A DNA stretch of 64,000 nt, from assembly GCA_030765065.1 (NCBI GenBank), contig CM060985.1:176144096-176208095 (forward strand), in the 5' to 3' direction. Each line of letters begins with the position of its first letter. Within the stretch, counting starts at the first letter, position 1. Below, one piece after another: positions 33,414 through 44,283 of this stretch. This stretch comes from Deroplatys truncata (lineage: Eukaryota; Arthropoda; Insecta; Mantodea; Mantidae). Position numbers and translations under genes: made by a program. The notes below the pieces were generated by a model, which had not been told where the DNA came from, made no database searches, and worked only from the letters and a program-made list of their open reading frames with translations.

Positions 33414-34044
33414 AATATTTTAGATATACATTTTATTTTACTATGCCATGTTATACCGAGACATTTTAAACAAACCAGTTTAAGAACACGGAAAGTTTCC
33501 AAGTAATGGCGTAGATTAGGTGCGTACGAGAATTTCAGCAAGGAAGCGCATAGCAAGCTTCTTGTACTTACTGAACATCCGAGGGAAGGGATGAAGTGAA
33601 GGACACTGTGGCGGGAGGGGGGTCTATCGTCTCTAGAAGTCGGTGGGACCACCCACAAAAGCCTCTCTCCCCAAGAAACGGTCTCACTGGATATTCATCA
33701 TACCCGAGAAATTTCCACCCGCCTCACGCCTCGCCGTCCAATCGCCTGATCCTGTAACTCTGAAACATGACAAGAGAGTTAAATGACAGGAAAATTATCA
33801 TAATTACAAAAAGTATTACAGGATTTGCATACCGACCTGCAAAAAACAGCGAAAAAACCTAAGGTTACAAGCTGGAGCGATGTAAATCAAACACGTAACC
33901 CCCAGCATGCGAGCCCCAAACGTTACCTCACTTAGTTTCGCATCCTTAAAAGATGCTCAACATAAATAACGAATTTGATATTTAAACATGTTTTAGTTGT
34001 CTACTTATCCTTTTCACACAAACATCCATACGGAAAATATTTTT
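33414..34044. other. spacer with a minus-strand SINE-like piece
   Basis: 33,786-33,900 includes ATTATCATAATTACAAAAAG and CCGACCTGCAAAAAACAG, which look like the reverse of a SINE body and match a stretch at 38,425-38,470. The rest (33,430-33,780) is unassigned. Confidence 0.4.
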
Positions 34045-34950
34045 ACTTTCTCTACTACGTATAATAAGTAGGGGAAGTATTGTATTCCATCCAAAAATTC
34101 AATACCGAGATTTCACAGGAAATATATGTTTTGACACCCCCTGAATCAAAAAAAAAAATGTTGGAAACATGTCCGTGTGTGTGTCTGTGTATGTGTGTGT
34201 GTGTGTGGGTGAACAGCATAACTCAGAAACGAACAGTCGGATAAACACCAAACTTGGTATTTAGGTTCAGTATCTTCCAGAGATGCGACACGAAGGTTTT
34301 CAAGAAAATTCCGCCACCCCAGATTACCCCTGACATGGAACATTTTTCGAAAAGTTTAATTTTCTCAAAAACGGCTCAAACGATTTTGATTAAAATATAA
34401 TATGTTTAAGATATTTTCATGACGAATGAAATGTATAATTTGAATTTTCTGGGAATGTCTCCAAAAGTATTCTTCATTGTGAATGACATTTGCATAACTG
34501 GTAAACCATAAGACATTGACAAAATTTCAATACGCAAAAAATGTAGATCGCGTTAAAATACACAATTTATGTCATATACATTTGTTTTGTTGAGTGAACT
34601 AATTTCGAAATATTGCTTGCTATTTCCTTAAAGTTTTCAATAATTTTCTCAAATGGGAATTCGTTATTCATTTTTTTTGTTTTGGATATGCAAAGAGTAT
34701 TAATCTGTGGCAAATAGAATGGTGCTGCACATAGCAACCAGCTATTAATAGGTATGTCTATGCTTAAAGGCTACTGTATTTCTATATTGCCCTTGTAAAT
34801 ATATATTCCCCTTACATCTACAAGAATATTAGCAACAAGATGGAGTCTGCAAATGTTTATCTCGATTAACATGAAGTAGATGGAGAATAAGCGTTTGTAA
34901 AAATAGTTTGTACAAGAGTAGATAATGTCATGTGAGTGTAACACATCACA
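34045..34950 (+). repeat. ACTTTC repeat, subfamily a variant, full length
   Basis: ACTTTCTCTACTACGTATAA to CACATCACA. It has an expanded GT tract near 34,176-34,208 and an extra AGAGTATTAATCTGTGGCAA segment also found at 55.6 kb and 53.3 kb, defining a sub-variant. Confidence 0.85.
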
Positions 34951-35349
34951 TTTTTGTATACGAGGCGCGCACAGTTCGTCCATAGCTTTTAACACCTTCA
35001 AAGCAGCAGTTCACAGTAATCAATTCCCCATATAAACAATGAAATATATCTATTTAAAATTAGATAAATTCTATTCATTGTAATTTTAATTTGTAATACG
35101 TTGAATTCATCTCCTTTGTTTCATTGTGTTGCTTTCACGTTAGCTGCACAAAATCATAAATACAGCCTGGACTTAACAGTACTGCCACCGGTTACAGTAA
35201 TCGCAAACGCCCTTAAAGTCCTGCCATCCAATCAGAATTTAATTATACACAATTGGCAAGGTAAGATGCTTTAGTAAAGATTGAAGAGTTTTGAAACTAT
35301 AGTGTGATCGACCAAAAACAGTCGTATGCAGCTTGACTATAATGGTTAT
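34951..35349. other. unassigned spacer
   Basis: Two short minus frames near 34,970-35,050 look protein-like but conflict with each other; no call. Confidence 0.3.
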
Positions 35350-36606
35350 TACGAGGGCAGTCCTAGAAGTACACGACCTGACGTATATATAGCGGTTGTT
35401 GTTTCAAATAAATGACCCTTATAAAGCTTTAGTTTGAAGTTTGACGATGCTACATTGTTTAGTAATTGGTTGGCAGCTCTCAGCGAATTTGTAAACATGG
35501 ATAAAACCGGCCATCGTTATGTGATACAATACTTTCATTTGAAAGGTCTTAGTCCAATATTAAAGCTGAGCTAGATTCTACCCTGGGGGAGTCTGCTCCT
35601 TCGTTTACAACAGTAAAATATTGGGTGGCAGAGTTTAAGCGAGGCCGTACGAGCTGCCAAGACGAACATCTCAGTGGTCAACCAAATGAGGTGACCACAC
35701 CAGAAATTGTGAAGAAAATCCACAAAATGATATTGGATGACCGTCGACTGAAAGTGCGCGAGCTGGTAGACATTTGTAGGCATTTCAAAAAGTGCTGTAC
35801 ATCTCATACTGCCTGAAAATTTGGACATGAGAAAGCTGTGCACAAGATGGGTGACGCGTTTACTCACAATGGAACAAAAACAGATCATGAGGATGTTTCA
35901 GTCGAGTGTTTGGCGATGTTTCGCTGCAATAAAACCGAGTTTTTGTGTTGATTCATAACTATGGATGAAACATGGGTTCATCACTTCACATCTGAGACGA
36001 AGGAACAGTCAAAACAGTGAAATTAAAGGGGAGAATCGGCTCCAAAGAGGGCGAAAACAGTTCCATCTGCAGGCAATGTTGTGGCGTTAGATTTTTGGGA
36101 TGCGTGTGGGATAATTTTCATTGATTATCTGCAAAAATAAAAAGCAATTGGCGAGTATTATGAAAAGTTATTGCAGCGTTTGAATGATTTAATCAAGCAA
36201 AAACGGTGGCATTTAGCAAAAAAGAAAGTTCTGTTTCATCAAGACAATTCAACAGTTCACACATCCATTATCGCCATAGTCAAAATCAATGAGTTAAAGT
36301 TCGAATTGCTTCCTCATGCAACCTCTTCGCCAGATTTAGCCCCCTCAGATTATTTTCTTTTTCCAAAGTTGAAGAAACGGCTTGGTGGTAAAAGATTTAC
36401 CAACAATGAAGAGGTGGAGTTTGCAGTTGATGGCTATTTTGCAGAACTCGACGGTTATCACTATAAAAAGGATATCCAGCTATTGAACATCGCTGGGGAA
36501 AGTGTATCAAGCGGAAAGGAGTCTATGTAGAGAAATAAAGATGTTTTTTCCCCAAACTTTTTGTGTTTTCTTTGTTAGGTCGAGCCCTTCTGGGACAGCT
36601 CTCGTA
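35350..36606 (+). mobile_element. mariner element with TIRs
   Basis: 1,257 bp including TA at both edges. The left end TACGAGGGCAGTCCTAGAAG matches the reverse complement of the right end TACGAGAGCTGTCCCAGAAG, and both continue to CGACCT (about 30 bp). The same family as the fragment at 1-446. Confidence 0.93.
35497..36530 (+). pseudogene. mariner transposase (DD34D), inactivated
   Basis: ATG at 35,497 starts MDKTGHRYVIQYFHLKGLSP; a 4-bp deletion relative to the window's first mariner copy (near 35,556) shifts the frame. The frame resumes as VAEFKRGRTSCQDEHLSGQP and IHKMILDDRRLKVRELVDIC (helix-turn-helix region). The central part, with the first catalytic Asp (TMDETWVHHFTS), is broken by frameshifts. 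The C-terminal frame at 36,171-36,530 is intact: KKVLFHQDNSTVHTS (second Asp), ATSSPDLAPSDYFLFPKLKK (third Asp, DD34D) and KRLGGKRFTNNEEVEFAVDG. It cannot make a full protein. It resembles irritans-group mariners. Confidence 0.9.
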
Positions 36607-37040
36607 GTATACAATTTTAGGTTCAGGGATCTCGAAACTTTTATTTAATCTGTGTTTGTTTTGTCTATCATGTATCCATTATCAAATGGAGAACTTTGGA
36701 TCAGAGTTTAGACACACGTAGCATGACGCTGTTTGTGTCTAATGCTGTAATCTTGATCTGAGTAATTTCTCCAGAACTATATCTCAATTCTGTTTGTCTT
36801 TCACGTCAGTCTAGTAGTCAGCTGTAGATGGTAAGCTTTCAAGTAGATTGGGTGCTCCATGTGCTTTAATTGAAAGGCATCCTTTTGATCTATGGTGAAT
36901 GCCATTTATTGAACATCCGCCGGTCAACTGGCCGTTGCTAGAAATTGTGCTTTTAACGTTTTCTCTCTACTGTGGGTCTCTGCTACGTAAAAACTGTTGA
37001 CTGTTCCATTACATGAATTCAGATGTCTTACTCTACTCTT
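36607..37040. other. unassigned spacer
   Basis: Contains a small exon-shaped segment (36,775-36,830) between ATTTCTCCAG and GTAAGC, judged too short to call. Confidence 0.3.
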
Positions 37041-37553
37041 ACCTGGATGGCTCAGGCGGTTATGTCTGTGGCCCACGTTCAAGAGGTCCCGGGATCGATC
37101 TCCGGCGACGGCCCACTATGACCCATGTGTTTTTCGTGGTTCCCTCGGGTCGTCAGGCAATTACTGCGGGGTTCATCTTCTACCACGACTCTTCTTCCTC
37201 TCATTTTCCTGTACCCATCATCTTCCTTGTCATCCGTTTCAGCGTTGTAGGACCAGGCGACGTTGTTCGGCGGTTTGCCACTGGACGGTGGCTTGTGCTC
37301 CGTAAAGGTTTCGTCCCTGGCGTCGCTGCGGTACCGCTCAGTTAGGTCTCTCCTCAAATGTGGCTCCACTCCTGGAGAGCAGGGACCTCGCGGCGTCGGG
37401 TGCGTTCTATCTGGAAACGTTAGGGATCCCGTACATGCTTGCGTCTGTCGTCATCCGGATCTGGTCGCCTTTCGGGTCACGTTGAAAGCCCAATGGGCAG
37501 ACTGGCTTGCGTGCGGTGCTCTGCCCCGAGGACCCCTCCGTGATACGTACCTT
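37041..37553 (+). repeat. tRNA-derived SINE, longest copy
   Basis: Head with TGGCTCAGGCGG (A box, about 37,048) and GGTCCCGGGATCGATCTCCG (B-box region, about 37,085). The body has GTGGTTCCCTCGGGTCGTCA, TCCTCTCATTTTCCTGTACC, GATCCCGTACATGCTTGCG and GCGTGCGGTGCTCTGCCC. It ends before ACCTTCCC at about 37,553. Best reference copy of this family in the window. Confidence 0.8.
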
Positions 37554-37652
37554 CCCTATTGTTCTACAAACTATCCTTACAAAGGCTTATTCTTCTATAT
37601 AGATTTTGGTAGTTTAGATGAACTTTAATTGCACATTTCGTTGTAGGTATAA

Positions 37653-38515
37653 GATGAATTACATTCACATGAACTTCTCCCCTGTATCGTTTATTAGCGA
37701 GTATACAAATTATTTTTACGAAAGCTTGCTTTCCTATTTACTTAATTTTAATCTAAATAAACCTTTACAGAAATAGCTACGTTACACATTTGGTTATAGA
37801 TACAAAGAGAACAGCGATAGTCAAATGTTTAACAACTGGACGCTATATGCTGGCCTTAAAATTCTATACTGTTTCCATGACATCGCGAGAAACAACTGAA
37901 AGTCGACAGGACTTTAAATGAATGAAATAGTGTTGAACAATTCAAATTATTAATAAGGGATAACTTGGAAATGACTTATGCCACATAAATATTTGAATTA
38001 CATTGTGTGTTTTAAAGATATCTTCATGTTTTTGTGTACAACTTTTTCTCCACCGCTTAAAGTTTACCAGTTATACAAGATTATACAAAATTCCTTCTGA
38101 ATGACGAGGACTTCAGAGGATATCCCCAGAAAATTCAAGATAAATATTTTATGTTTCATATAAATATAATAATATGTGATATTTTAATCAAATTACACCA
38201 ATTTTTTGAGAAAATAAGAAATTTCGAAAAATGCTCCATGTAAAGGATAGCAGTTTTACGAGAATTCTCTTGAAAATTTTCGTGTCGCATCTTTGGAGTA
38301 CATTGAACTGAAAATAGCAGTTTTGGTATTACCCGCTTTACGTTTGTGAAATATGCTATTCGCAGGCACAAACATGGACCTTTTTCTAAAAATGTTTTCC
38401 TGAAGGCATGTGTGTTTTCATGTGAAGATTATCATAATTACAAAAAGCATTACAGGATTTGCCTACCGACCAGCAAATCCACGAAAAAAATAATTTTCGT
38501 TTTGAATTTTTGCTG

Positions 38516-38564
<49 letters not shown>

Positions 38565-38681
38565 CCTTTTTGTTTTTTGGATTCATGGGACCTCAAAACA
38601 TGAGTTTCTGGTGTAATCTCGTATAGAATTTTTGGTTTGAATGTAATACCTTCTCTATTCATTAGGTAGGTGGTAGAAAAT
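37653..38681 (-). repeat. ACTTTC repeat, subfamily b, nearly full length
   Basis: Minus-oriented, with CATGACATCGCGAGAAACAA near 37,879 and a decayed 5' hairpin (ATTAGGTAGGTGGTAGAAAA). It contains an uninterrupted (AC)n at 38,519-38,561, the longest microsatellite in the window, and is followed after 5 bp by another minus copy. Confidence 0.8.
38519..38561. repeat. (AC)n microsatellite
   Basis: About 43 bp of perfect AC repeat at the position where other copies of the host repeat carry a short (GT/AC)n tract. Confidence 0.9.
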
Positions 38682-38686
38682 AAAAA

Positions 38687-39320
38687 TCTGATGTGCAGCA
38701 CTCACATGACTTTCTCTGCTCTTGTACAAATTATTTTTACAAACGCTTATTCTCCATATGCTTCATGTTGATCGACATATTAATCTTATTTCTAATTTTC
38801 TTGTAGGTGCAAAAAAATGAATAACGAATTCCCATTTGAGAAAATAAGTATTGAAAAATTTAAGGGAATAACAAGCAATATCTCGAAAATGGTTCACTCA
38901 ACAAAAAAAATGTATATGACATAAATTGTGTATTTTAACGCGGTCTACATTTTTTGTGCAGTAAAATTTTGTCTATCTCTTATGGTTTACCAGTTATGCA
39001 AAAGTCGTTCACAATGAAGAATACTTTTGGAGAAATTCCCAGAAAATTCGAGATATACAGTTCATTTGTCATGAAAATATATTTAACATGTGATATTTTA
39101 ATCAACATCGTTAGAGCCATTTTTGAGAAAATTAAAATTTTTCCGACTGTTCGTTTCTGAGTTATGCTGTTCATAGACAGATACACACACGGACATGTTT
39201 CCAAAAATGCTTTTTTGGATTCAGGGGATCTCAAAACACGTATTTCTGGTGAAATCTTGGTATCGAATTTTTGGGTGGAATACAATACTTCCCCTACTTA
39301 CTATACGTAGTAGAGAAAGT
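38687..39320 (-). repeat. ACTTTC repeat, subfamily a, internally deleted
   Basis: TCTGATGTGCAGCACTCACA to GTAGTAGAGAAAGT. It lacks the CAAGGGGAATTGG/CTTAAAGC segment near its start and a second segment after AATTAAAATTTTTCC. Head-to-tail with the preceding b copy. Confidence 0.8.
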
Positions 39321-39545
39321 AAAAATTTAAAAGGATCAAGCAAGTGTCAAAGTATTATACATGGTTCGACACCACCGTTATGGAGGTCCCATCCCTACCC
39401 TCTTTATAATATTTTCATCGTCATCAACACTATCAGTACATAGTGTACTTGTTTACAGAACATTGACGAACGCTGCAGGTTAATTCAAGAAAGAGTGTGG
39501 TTCTAAAAACGTTATGTTCACGACAGCTGCTCCAGGGCCACTCAC

Positions 39546-39730
39546 ACAAGTCCAATGTCAGAGACAGAAGAAAGTACATACAAACTAGAGGGACCTGAGA
39601 CCCCCAGGTATTCCATGTCTCTGCACAGAATATAATGGCTTTCCTCCAGGTTGACATCCTTCTGCACTTCCAAGTCATCGATTCCTAACTCCTTCCTTAT
39701 ACGAAGACGATCCCAAAAGTTGAAAAGTCT
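39546..39730 (-). CDS. candidate internal coding exon of an unidentified host gene
   Basis: 185 bp on the minus strand, bounded by an acceptor (ATATTTTAG preceded by the tract CTCTTCTCTCGCTCTTCTC) and a consensus donor (ACTTGT/GTGAGT). The phase-0 frame is fully open for 61 codons plus 2 nt and reads RLFNFWDRLRIRKELGIDDL, EVQKDVNLEESHYILCRDME, YLGVSGPSSLYVLSSVSDIG, L. Composition, charge pattern and GC content are those of a coding exon and it matches no repeat in the window. There is no ATG, as expected for an internal exon. I do not recognise the gene; the protein looks cytosolic and helical. Chance or a TE exon remains possible. Confidence 0.45.
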
Positions 39731-39987
39731 CTAAAATATATTCTCACGTTGAGAAGAGCGAGAGAAGAGCTTCTTCTTTCTTTCTTTCTTTTTTTCTTCT
39801 CTGTGGGAATACAGTTTCAATTTTGCATGTGTTATTGTCTCATTAGTGAAATCAACTTTACCTTCAAAGCAGATATCTGAAAATTTGACTTCAGTAACAG
39901 TTGCTGTTATCATTTGTTGCTATTCATGTTATCGTTATTTTTCTACCATTATTAGCATCCTCTAAGTTTTAAGAGGCATAATTACCA

Positions 39988-40410
39988 GCGACGTGGTGCC
40001 GTGGTAACGCCCGGAAGTCTCGCAGTCGATTCCCGGCGACGGTCCACTCTGACCCAGTGCTTTCCTTCAGCTCCCATTTTATTATCCTTCCATTTCGTTC
40101 ATTTCCTTCAACCTTCAGCCCATTAGATCTGTTTCAGGGCTGGGAATCTCAGCGGCGTGGTAGGGAAAAAGGATTCACTCTGTGGAACGTTCTCCGTCAT
40201 TCGACTTTCGGCTGGTTGCCGGGGGTATACGGACCACCCTTTCGGAGCGGTGTGTTGGACCCTTTTTGTGGGGCCTGTCCGACAGTTGGCGCGCCTCAAA
40301 CTTGAAACTTTACGGACCCTGTCATACCTGTGCCGTCACTCCTGGTTCCGGCCGCCCGGTATCTCCTCTCATTTCCTTCCCCCTTCCTGGGACGTCCCCT
40401 TGTGGGACAT
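39988..40410 (+). repeat. tRNA-derived SINE
   Basis: Head GCGACGTGGTGCCGTGGTAA with B-box region CGCAGTCGATTCCCGGCGAC; body as in the 37,041 copy but diverged, ending near CTCATTTCCTTCCCCCTTCC. Confidence 0.65.
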
Positions 40411-40485
40411 AGGTACAATATACTCACTGGAACAGTGTCGAGGCACTATTAAAATTTTTGAAATTAAACCTCGTATGGCATATTA

Positions 40486-40800
40486 AGATGAGTTTATCTA
40501 CCCTCCATCGTTTATTAGTGGATATTTAAACTATTCTTATTAAAGCTTATTATTTTTTAATCTACTTAATTTTAATGGATATACTCTTGCATAAATAACT
40601 ACGTAAAACATTTCGTTATAGATACAAAGAGAACAGCGATAGTCAAATGTTTAACAACTGGACGCTATATGCTGGCTTTAAAATTCCATACTGTTTCCAT
40701 GACATCGCGACAAACAACTGAATGTTGACAGGATTTTAAAAGAATGAGAAATTCATGAAAACTCGAACCATTTACAGCGGATGTCTATAGCTAATGTCAC
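40486..40800 (-). repeat. ACTTTC repeat, subfamily b fragment
   Basis: TTATCTACCCTCCATCGTTT through AGAACAGCGATAGTCAAATG and CATGACATCGCGACAAACAA. Closely similar to 37,680-37,930 and 57,600-57,720. Confidence 0.8.
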
Positions 40801-40851
40801 AATCAACGTTATCTGAAATAAATTCCGTGCTATAAACACATTCACATTTTT

Positions 40852-41675
40852 ACTTTCTCTACTACGTATAGTAAGTAGGGGAAGTATTGTATTCCACCCA
40901 AAAATTCGATACTGAAATTTCACCGGAAATATACGTTATGAAGCCCCCTGAAACCCAAAAAAAAAAAACATTTTTGGAAACATATCCGTGTGTGTGTCTG
41001 TGAACAGCATTAACTCAGAAACGAACAGTCGGATAAACACCAAACTTGGTATTTAGGTTCAGTATCTTCTAGAGATGCGACACGTGGGTTTTCAAGAAAA
41101 TCCCCCACCCCTTTACATGAAACATTTTTCGAAAATTTTAATTTTCTCAAAAATGGCTCTAACGATTTTTATTAAAATATGATATGTTTAAGATATTTTC
41201 AGAACAAGTGAAATGTATATCTCGAACTTTCTGGGAATGTCTCCAAAAGTATTCTTCATTGTGAACAACTTTTGCATAACTGGTAAACCATAAGAGATAG
41301 ACAAAATTTTACTACACAAGAAACTTAGATGGCGTTAAAATACACAATTTATGTCATATACATTGTTGAGTGAACCACGTTCGAGATATTGCTTGCGATT
41401 ACCTTAAATTTCCCAATATTTATACTTTTCCTCAAATGGAAATTCGTTATTAATTTTTTTTGTCCTGGTAATGCAAAGAGAATGGAATACTTCACATAGC
41501 AGCCAGCTCTTAAAATACTTGACTATCGCTTAAAGCCTAGCAATTCTCCTTGCGTCTACAAGAAAATTAGCAATAAGATTAACCTCTAGATTAACATGAA
41601 GCATATGGAGAATAAGCGTTTGTAACAATAGTTTGTACAAGAGTAGAGAAAGTCATGAGAGTGTAACACATCAGA
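40852..41675 (+). repeat. ACTTTC repeat, subfamily a, full length
   Basis: ACTTTCTCTACTACGTATAG to CACATCAGA, between T5 and T6 runs. Slight deletion around the CCCCACCC segment. Well preserved. Confidence 0.85.
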
Positions 41676-41984
41676 TTTTTTATTGTGATTAGACCCTAAT
41701 GCTCTGAGCTAATACAGCGCGGCCGTTTTAAGGCGAGGCCACGGACGGGCTATATACGCAGCCGCTCTACTGCAGTGACCTGGGTACTTTTCCGAGGTAC
41801 TGGCGGCGCATGACACGTTCAAGGTTATAGCCAATCGGCTCAGTGAGTCTTACTAACAGAACCTAAGCCTACAAAAGTGCGACTAATTTGCAGTGCTACC
41901 AAGAAGATGGTTGCTAGTTTCTGTTTCTACAACGGGCCATATTGCTACTATAGCATCAGAAGATAGACGAACCGTTACTGTTGA

Positions 41985-42225
41985 TTGCTACACAAATGTC
42001 TGTTTACCGTAAAGTTCGTGACCTCGCAAATTCTTTTTTATTCCAAAAATTAAAGATAAACTTTGTGGAATCACTTTTTTGTCATCAGATGAAGCAGTGC
42101 AACATTATAAAACCTGTTTCTGAAGTGTATCAGGAAGAGTGGTATCATTGCTCTAGGGACTGGTGTCACTAAATGCAAAAATGTATTGATGTTAAAGGTG
42201 AATATTTTGAAAAAAAGCAATAAAA
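41985..42225 (+). pseudogene. mariner-like transposase C-terminal relic
   Basis: A degraded plus-strand tail with CLSSDEAVQHYKTCF-like and QKCIDVKGEYFEKKQ-stop (about 42,172-42,222) fragments. The last is typical of the mariner transposase C-terminus (KCIDxxGxYFEK). Nothing of the DDE core is seen. Confidence 0.45.
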
Positions 42226-42284
42226 CGATTTAAACTAATTTGATTTTCTAAACGTTTCTAATATGGTCTTCGTATTATCAAACT

Positions 42285-43510
42285 TACACTACGTGATCAA
42301 AAGTATCCGGACACCTGGCTGAAAATGGCGTACAAGTTCGTGGCGCCCTCCATCGGTAATGCTGGAAGTCAATATGGTGTTAGCCCACCCTTAGCCTTGA
42401 TGACAGCGTTCACTCTCGGAGGCATACTTTCAATCATATGCTGGAAGGTTTCTTGGGGAATGGTAGCCCATTCTTCACGGAGTGCGGAACTGAGGAGAGG
42501 TATCGATGTAGGTCGGCGAGGCCTGGCATGAAATCGGCGTTCCAAAACATCCCAAAGGTATTCTATAGGATTCAAGCCAGGACTCTATGCAGGCCAGTCC
42601 ATTACAGGGATGTTATTGTCGTGTAACCACTCCGCCACAGCCCGTGCAGCATGCACAGGTGCTCGATCGTGTTGAAAGATGCAATCGCCATCCCCGAATT
42701 GCTCTTCAACAGTGGGAAGCAATAAGGTGCTTAAAATATCAATGTAGATCTCCGCTGTGATCGTGCCACGCAAAACAACAAGGGGTGCAAGTCCCCTCCA
42801 GGAAAAACACAACCACACCATAACACCATCACCTCCGAATTTCACTGTTGGCACTACACACGCTGGCAGATGACGTTCACCGGTCATTCGCCATACCCAC
42901 ACCCTGTCATCGGATCGCCACAATGTGTACCGTGATTCGTCACTCCACACAACGTTCAATTGCTCCTTATACCAAGCAAGCCGTCGTTTGGCATTTTCCT
43001 GCGTGATGTGTGGCTTATGAGCAGCCGCTCGGCCATGGAATCCAAGGTTTCTCACCTCAGGCCTAGCTGGCACAGTACTTGGAGTGGATCCTGATGCAGT
43101 TTGGAATTCCTGTGTGATGGTCTGTATAGATGTCTGCCTATTACTCTTTACGACCCTCTTCAAATGTCGGAGGTGTCTGTCAGTTAACGGACCAGATCGG
43201 CCTGTACGCGTTTGTGCTGTACATGTCCCTTCACGTTTCCACTTAACCATCACATCAGAAAAGTGGACCTAGGGATGTTTAGGAGTGTGGAAATCTCGGT
43301 ACAGACTTCTGACACAAGTGGCACCCAATCAACTGACCACGTTCGAAGTCTGTGTGTTCCACGAAGCGTCCCATTCTGCTGTTTCACGATGTCTAATGAC
43401 TACTGAGGTCGCGGATAATGAGTACCAGGCATTAGGTGGCAGCTCGATGCACCTAAGATGAAAAACGTATGTTTGTGGGGGTGTCGGGATACTTTTGATC
43501 ACTTAGTGTA
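42285..43510 (-). mobile_element. Tc1-like transposon with TIRs, inverted relative to the 17.6-kb copy
   Basis: Left end TACACTACGTGATCAAAAGT and right end (reverse complement) TACACTAAGTGATCAAAAGT, both then TATCC(C/G)GACACC, with TA on both sides. 1,226 bp. The same family as 17,569-18,808. Confidence 0.95.
42369..43374 (-). pseudogene. Tc1-like transposase, nearly intact
   Basis: Starts MGRFVEHTDFERGQLIGCHL at 43,374; a frameshift near 43,295 precedes a long clean frame (43,253 to 42,585) with WKREGTCTAQTRTGRSGP, RHLRHLKRVVKSNRQTSIQT, VVWSDESRYTLWRSDDRVWV (catalytic Asp), FGGDGVMVWLCFSWRGLAPL and CIFQHDRAPVHAARAVAEWL (second Asp). One nonsense codon (CAG to TAG by comparison with the sister copy) follows MDWPA, after which the same frame continues SPGLNPIEYLWDVLERRFHA (catalytic Glu, DD34E) to the end GGLTPY. 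Only these two lesions are evident, so this is the youngest-looking DNA transposon here. Confidence 0.93.
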
Positions 43511-43569
43511 TATTCATGTTGCGTACAATTTTATGTGCCTGATGTATTGCTGGTTGCTATTCTTGTAGT

Positions 43570-43960
43570 GGATGGCGTGATGGTAGCGGCGCTGGATTAG
43601 ACTGCTAGTGGTAATATATAACAGTGTGGCGTATCACGTATTACATTTTTGTCCCGGGGCACTGGGGCAGTGCTGTGGTTTCGTTTCCGATCCTCGCACT
43701 GAAGATCCGGGATTCGATTCCCGGCTCTGCGTGGCGTCGGCCTTATCCACGCCTTCACCTCTGACTTGCTAATGTGGAGTATCCCCAGGGCACAACGTGG
43801 TTCAGAGTCCTCGATGAAGGCTGTAGGTCTTCTCATTTCACCGCCAGCCTCGTTATCACCCTACCATCGGAAGTAACGGTTTCCGCCCGCTGGGCACCTC
43901 CACCATAGAAACGGGTTCAGCCAACGCTTAGTCGAATGAGATAACCCCCGAAGCTCATTG
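43570..43960 (+). repeat. tRNA-related SINE (different family)
   Basis: Contains ATCCGGGATTCGATTCCCGG (43,705-43,724), a perfect T-arm/B-box-like sequence, after GCACTGGGGCAGTGCTGTGG, with a body of GTGGCGTCGGCCTTATCCAC and CAACGTGGTTCAGAGTCCTC. It does not match the 37-kb SINE body. Only one copy is seen here, so family status is inferred from the tRNA-like architecture. Confidence 0.55.
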
Positions 43961-43970
43961 TCCCGTTCTG

Positions 43971-44283
43971 TCTTTCTCAGGCTTCACTACAACAGTTTTG
44001 CAGAAGTTGTATCTGCCAGGGTAAACTGGGGTAGATCAAGTGTTTCAGTGCAGGATAACGACAGTGGATAACAACAGGAATATAAAGTAAAATTCTTTAC
44101 TATTTCACTTTTTTATTTTCTCTAAAGATTATCCATATCAGAATATTAGGGAGTAATTGCAATGGAATTATTTACATAAAAGTTCTTAATTCTATCAAAA
44201 CAAGTTCAACATGTTCTGTTTTTCCATATGTAAAACATGTAGTATTTTCTTTCTTTTATAGGGAGTATATTCCGCCCATTAAT
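43971..44283. other. unassigned spacer
   Basis: Nothing recognised. Confidence 0.3.

Noticed and set aside
34970..35050. Protein-like minus frames next to an ACTTTC repeat
   Set aside because: Two overlapping frames look equally plausible and both end at the repeat, so neither can be supported.
36775..36830. 56-bp plus-strand exon-like segment between ATTTCTCCAG and GTAAGC
   Set aside because: Too short to judge; such splice-site pairs occur by chance.
37013..37628. Overlapping plus and minus ORFs of about 100-120 codons
   Set aside because: All lie inside a tRNA-derived SINE that recurs elsewhere; no frame is shared between copies.
38346..38701. ORFs containing Thr-His or Cys-Val runs
   Set aside because: Translations of the (AC)n tract.
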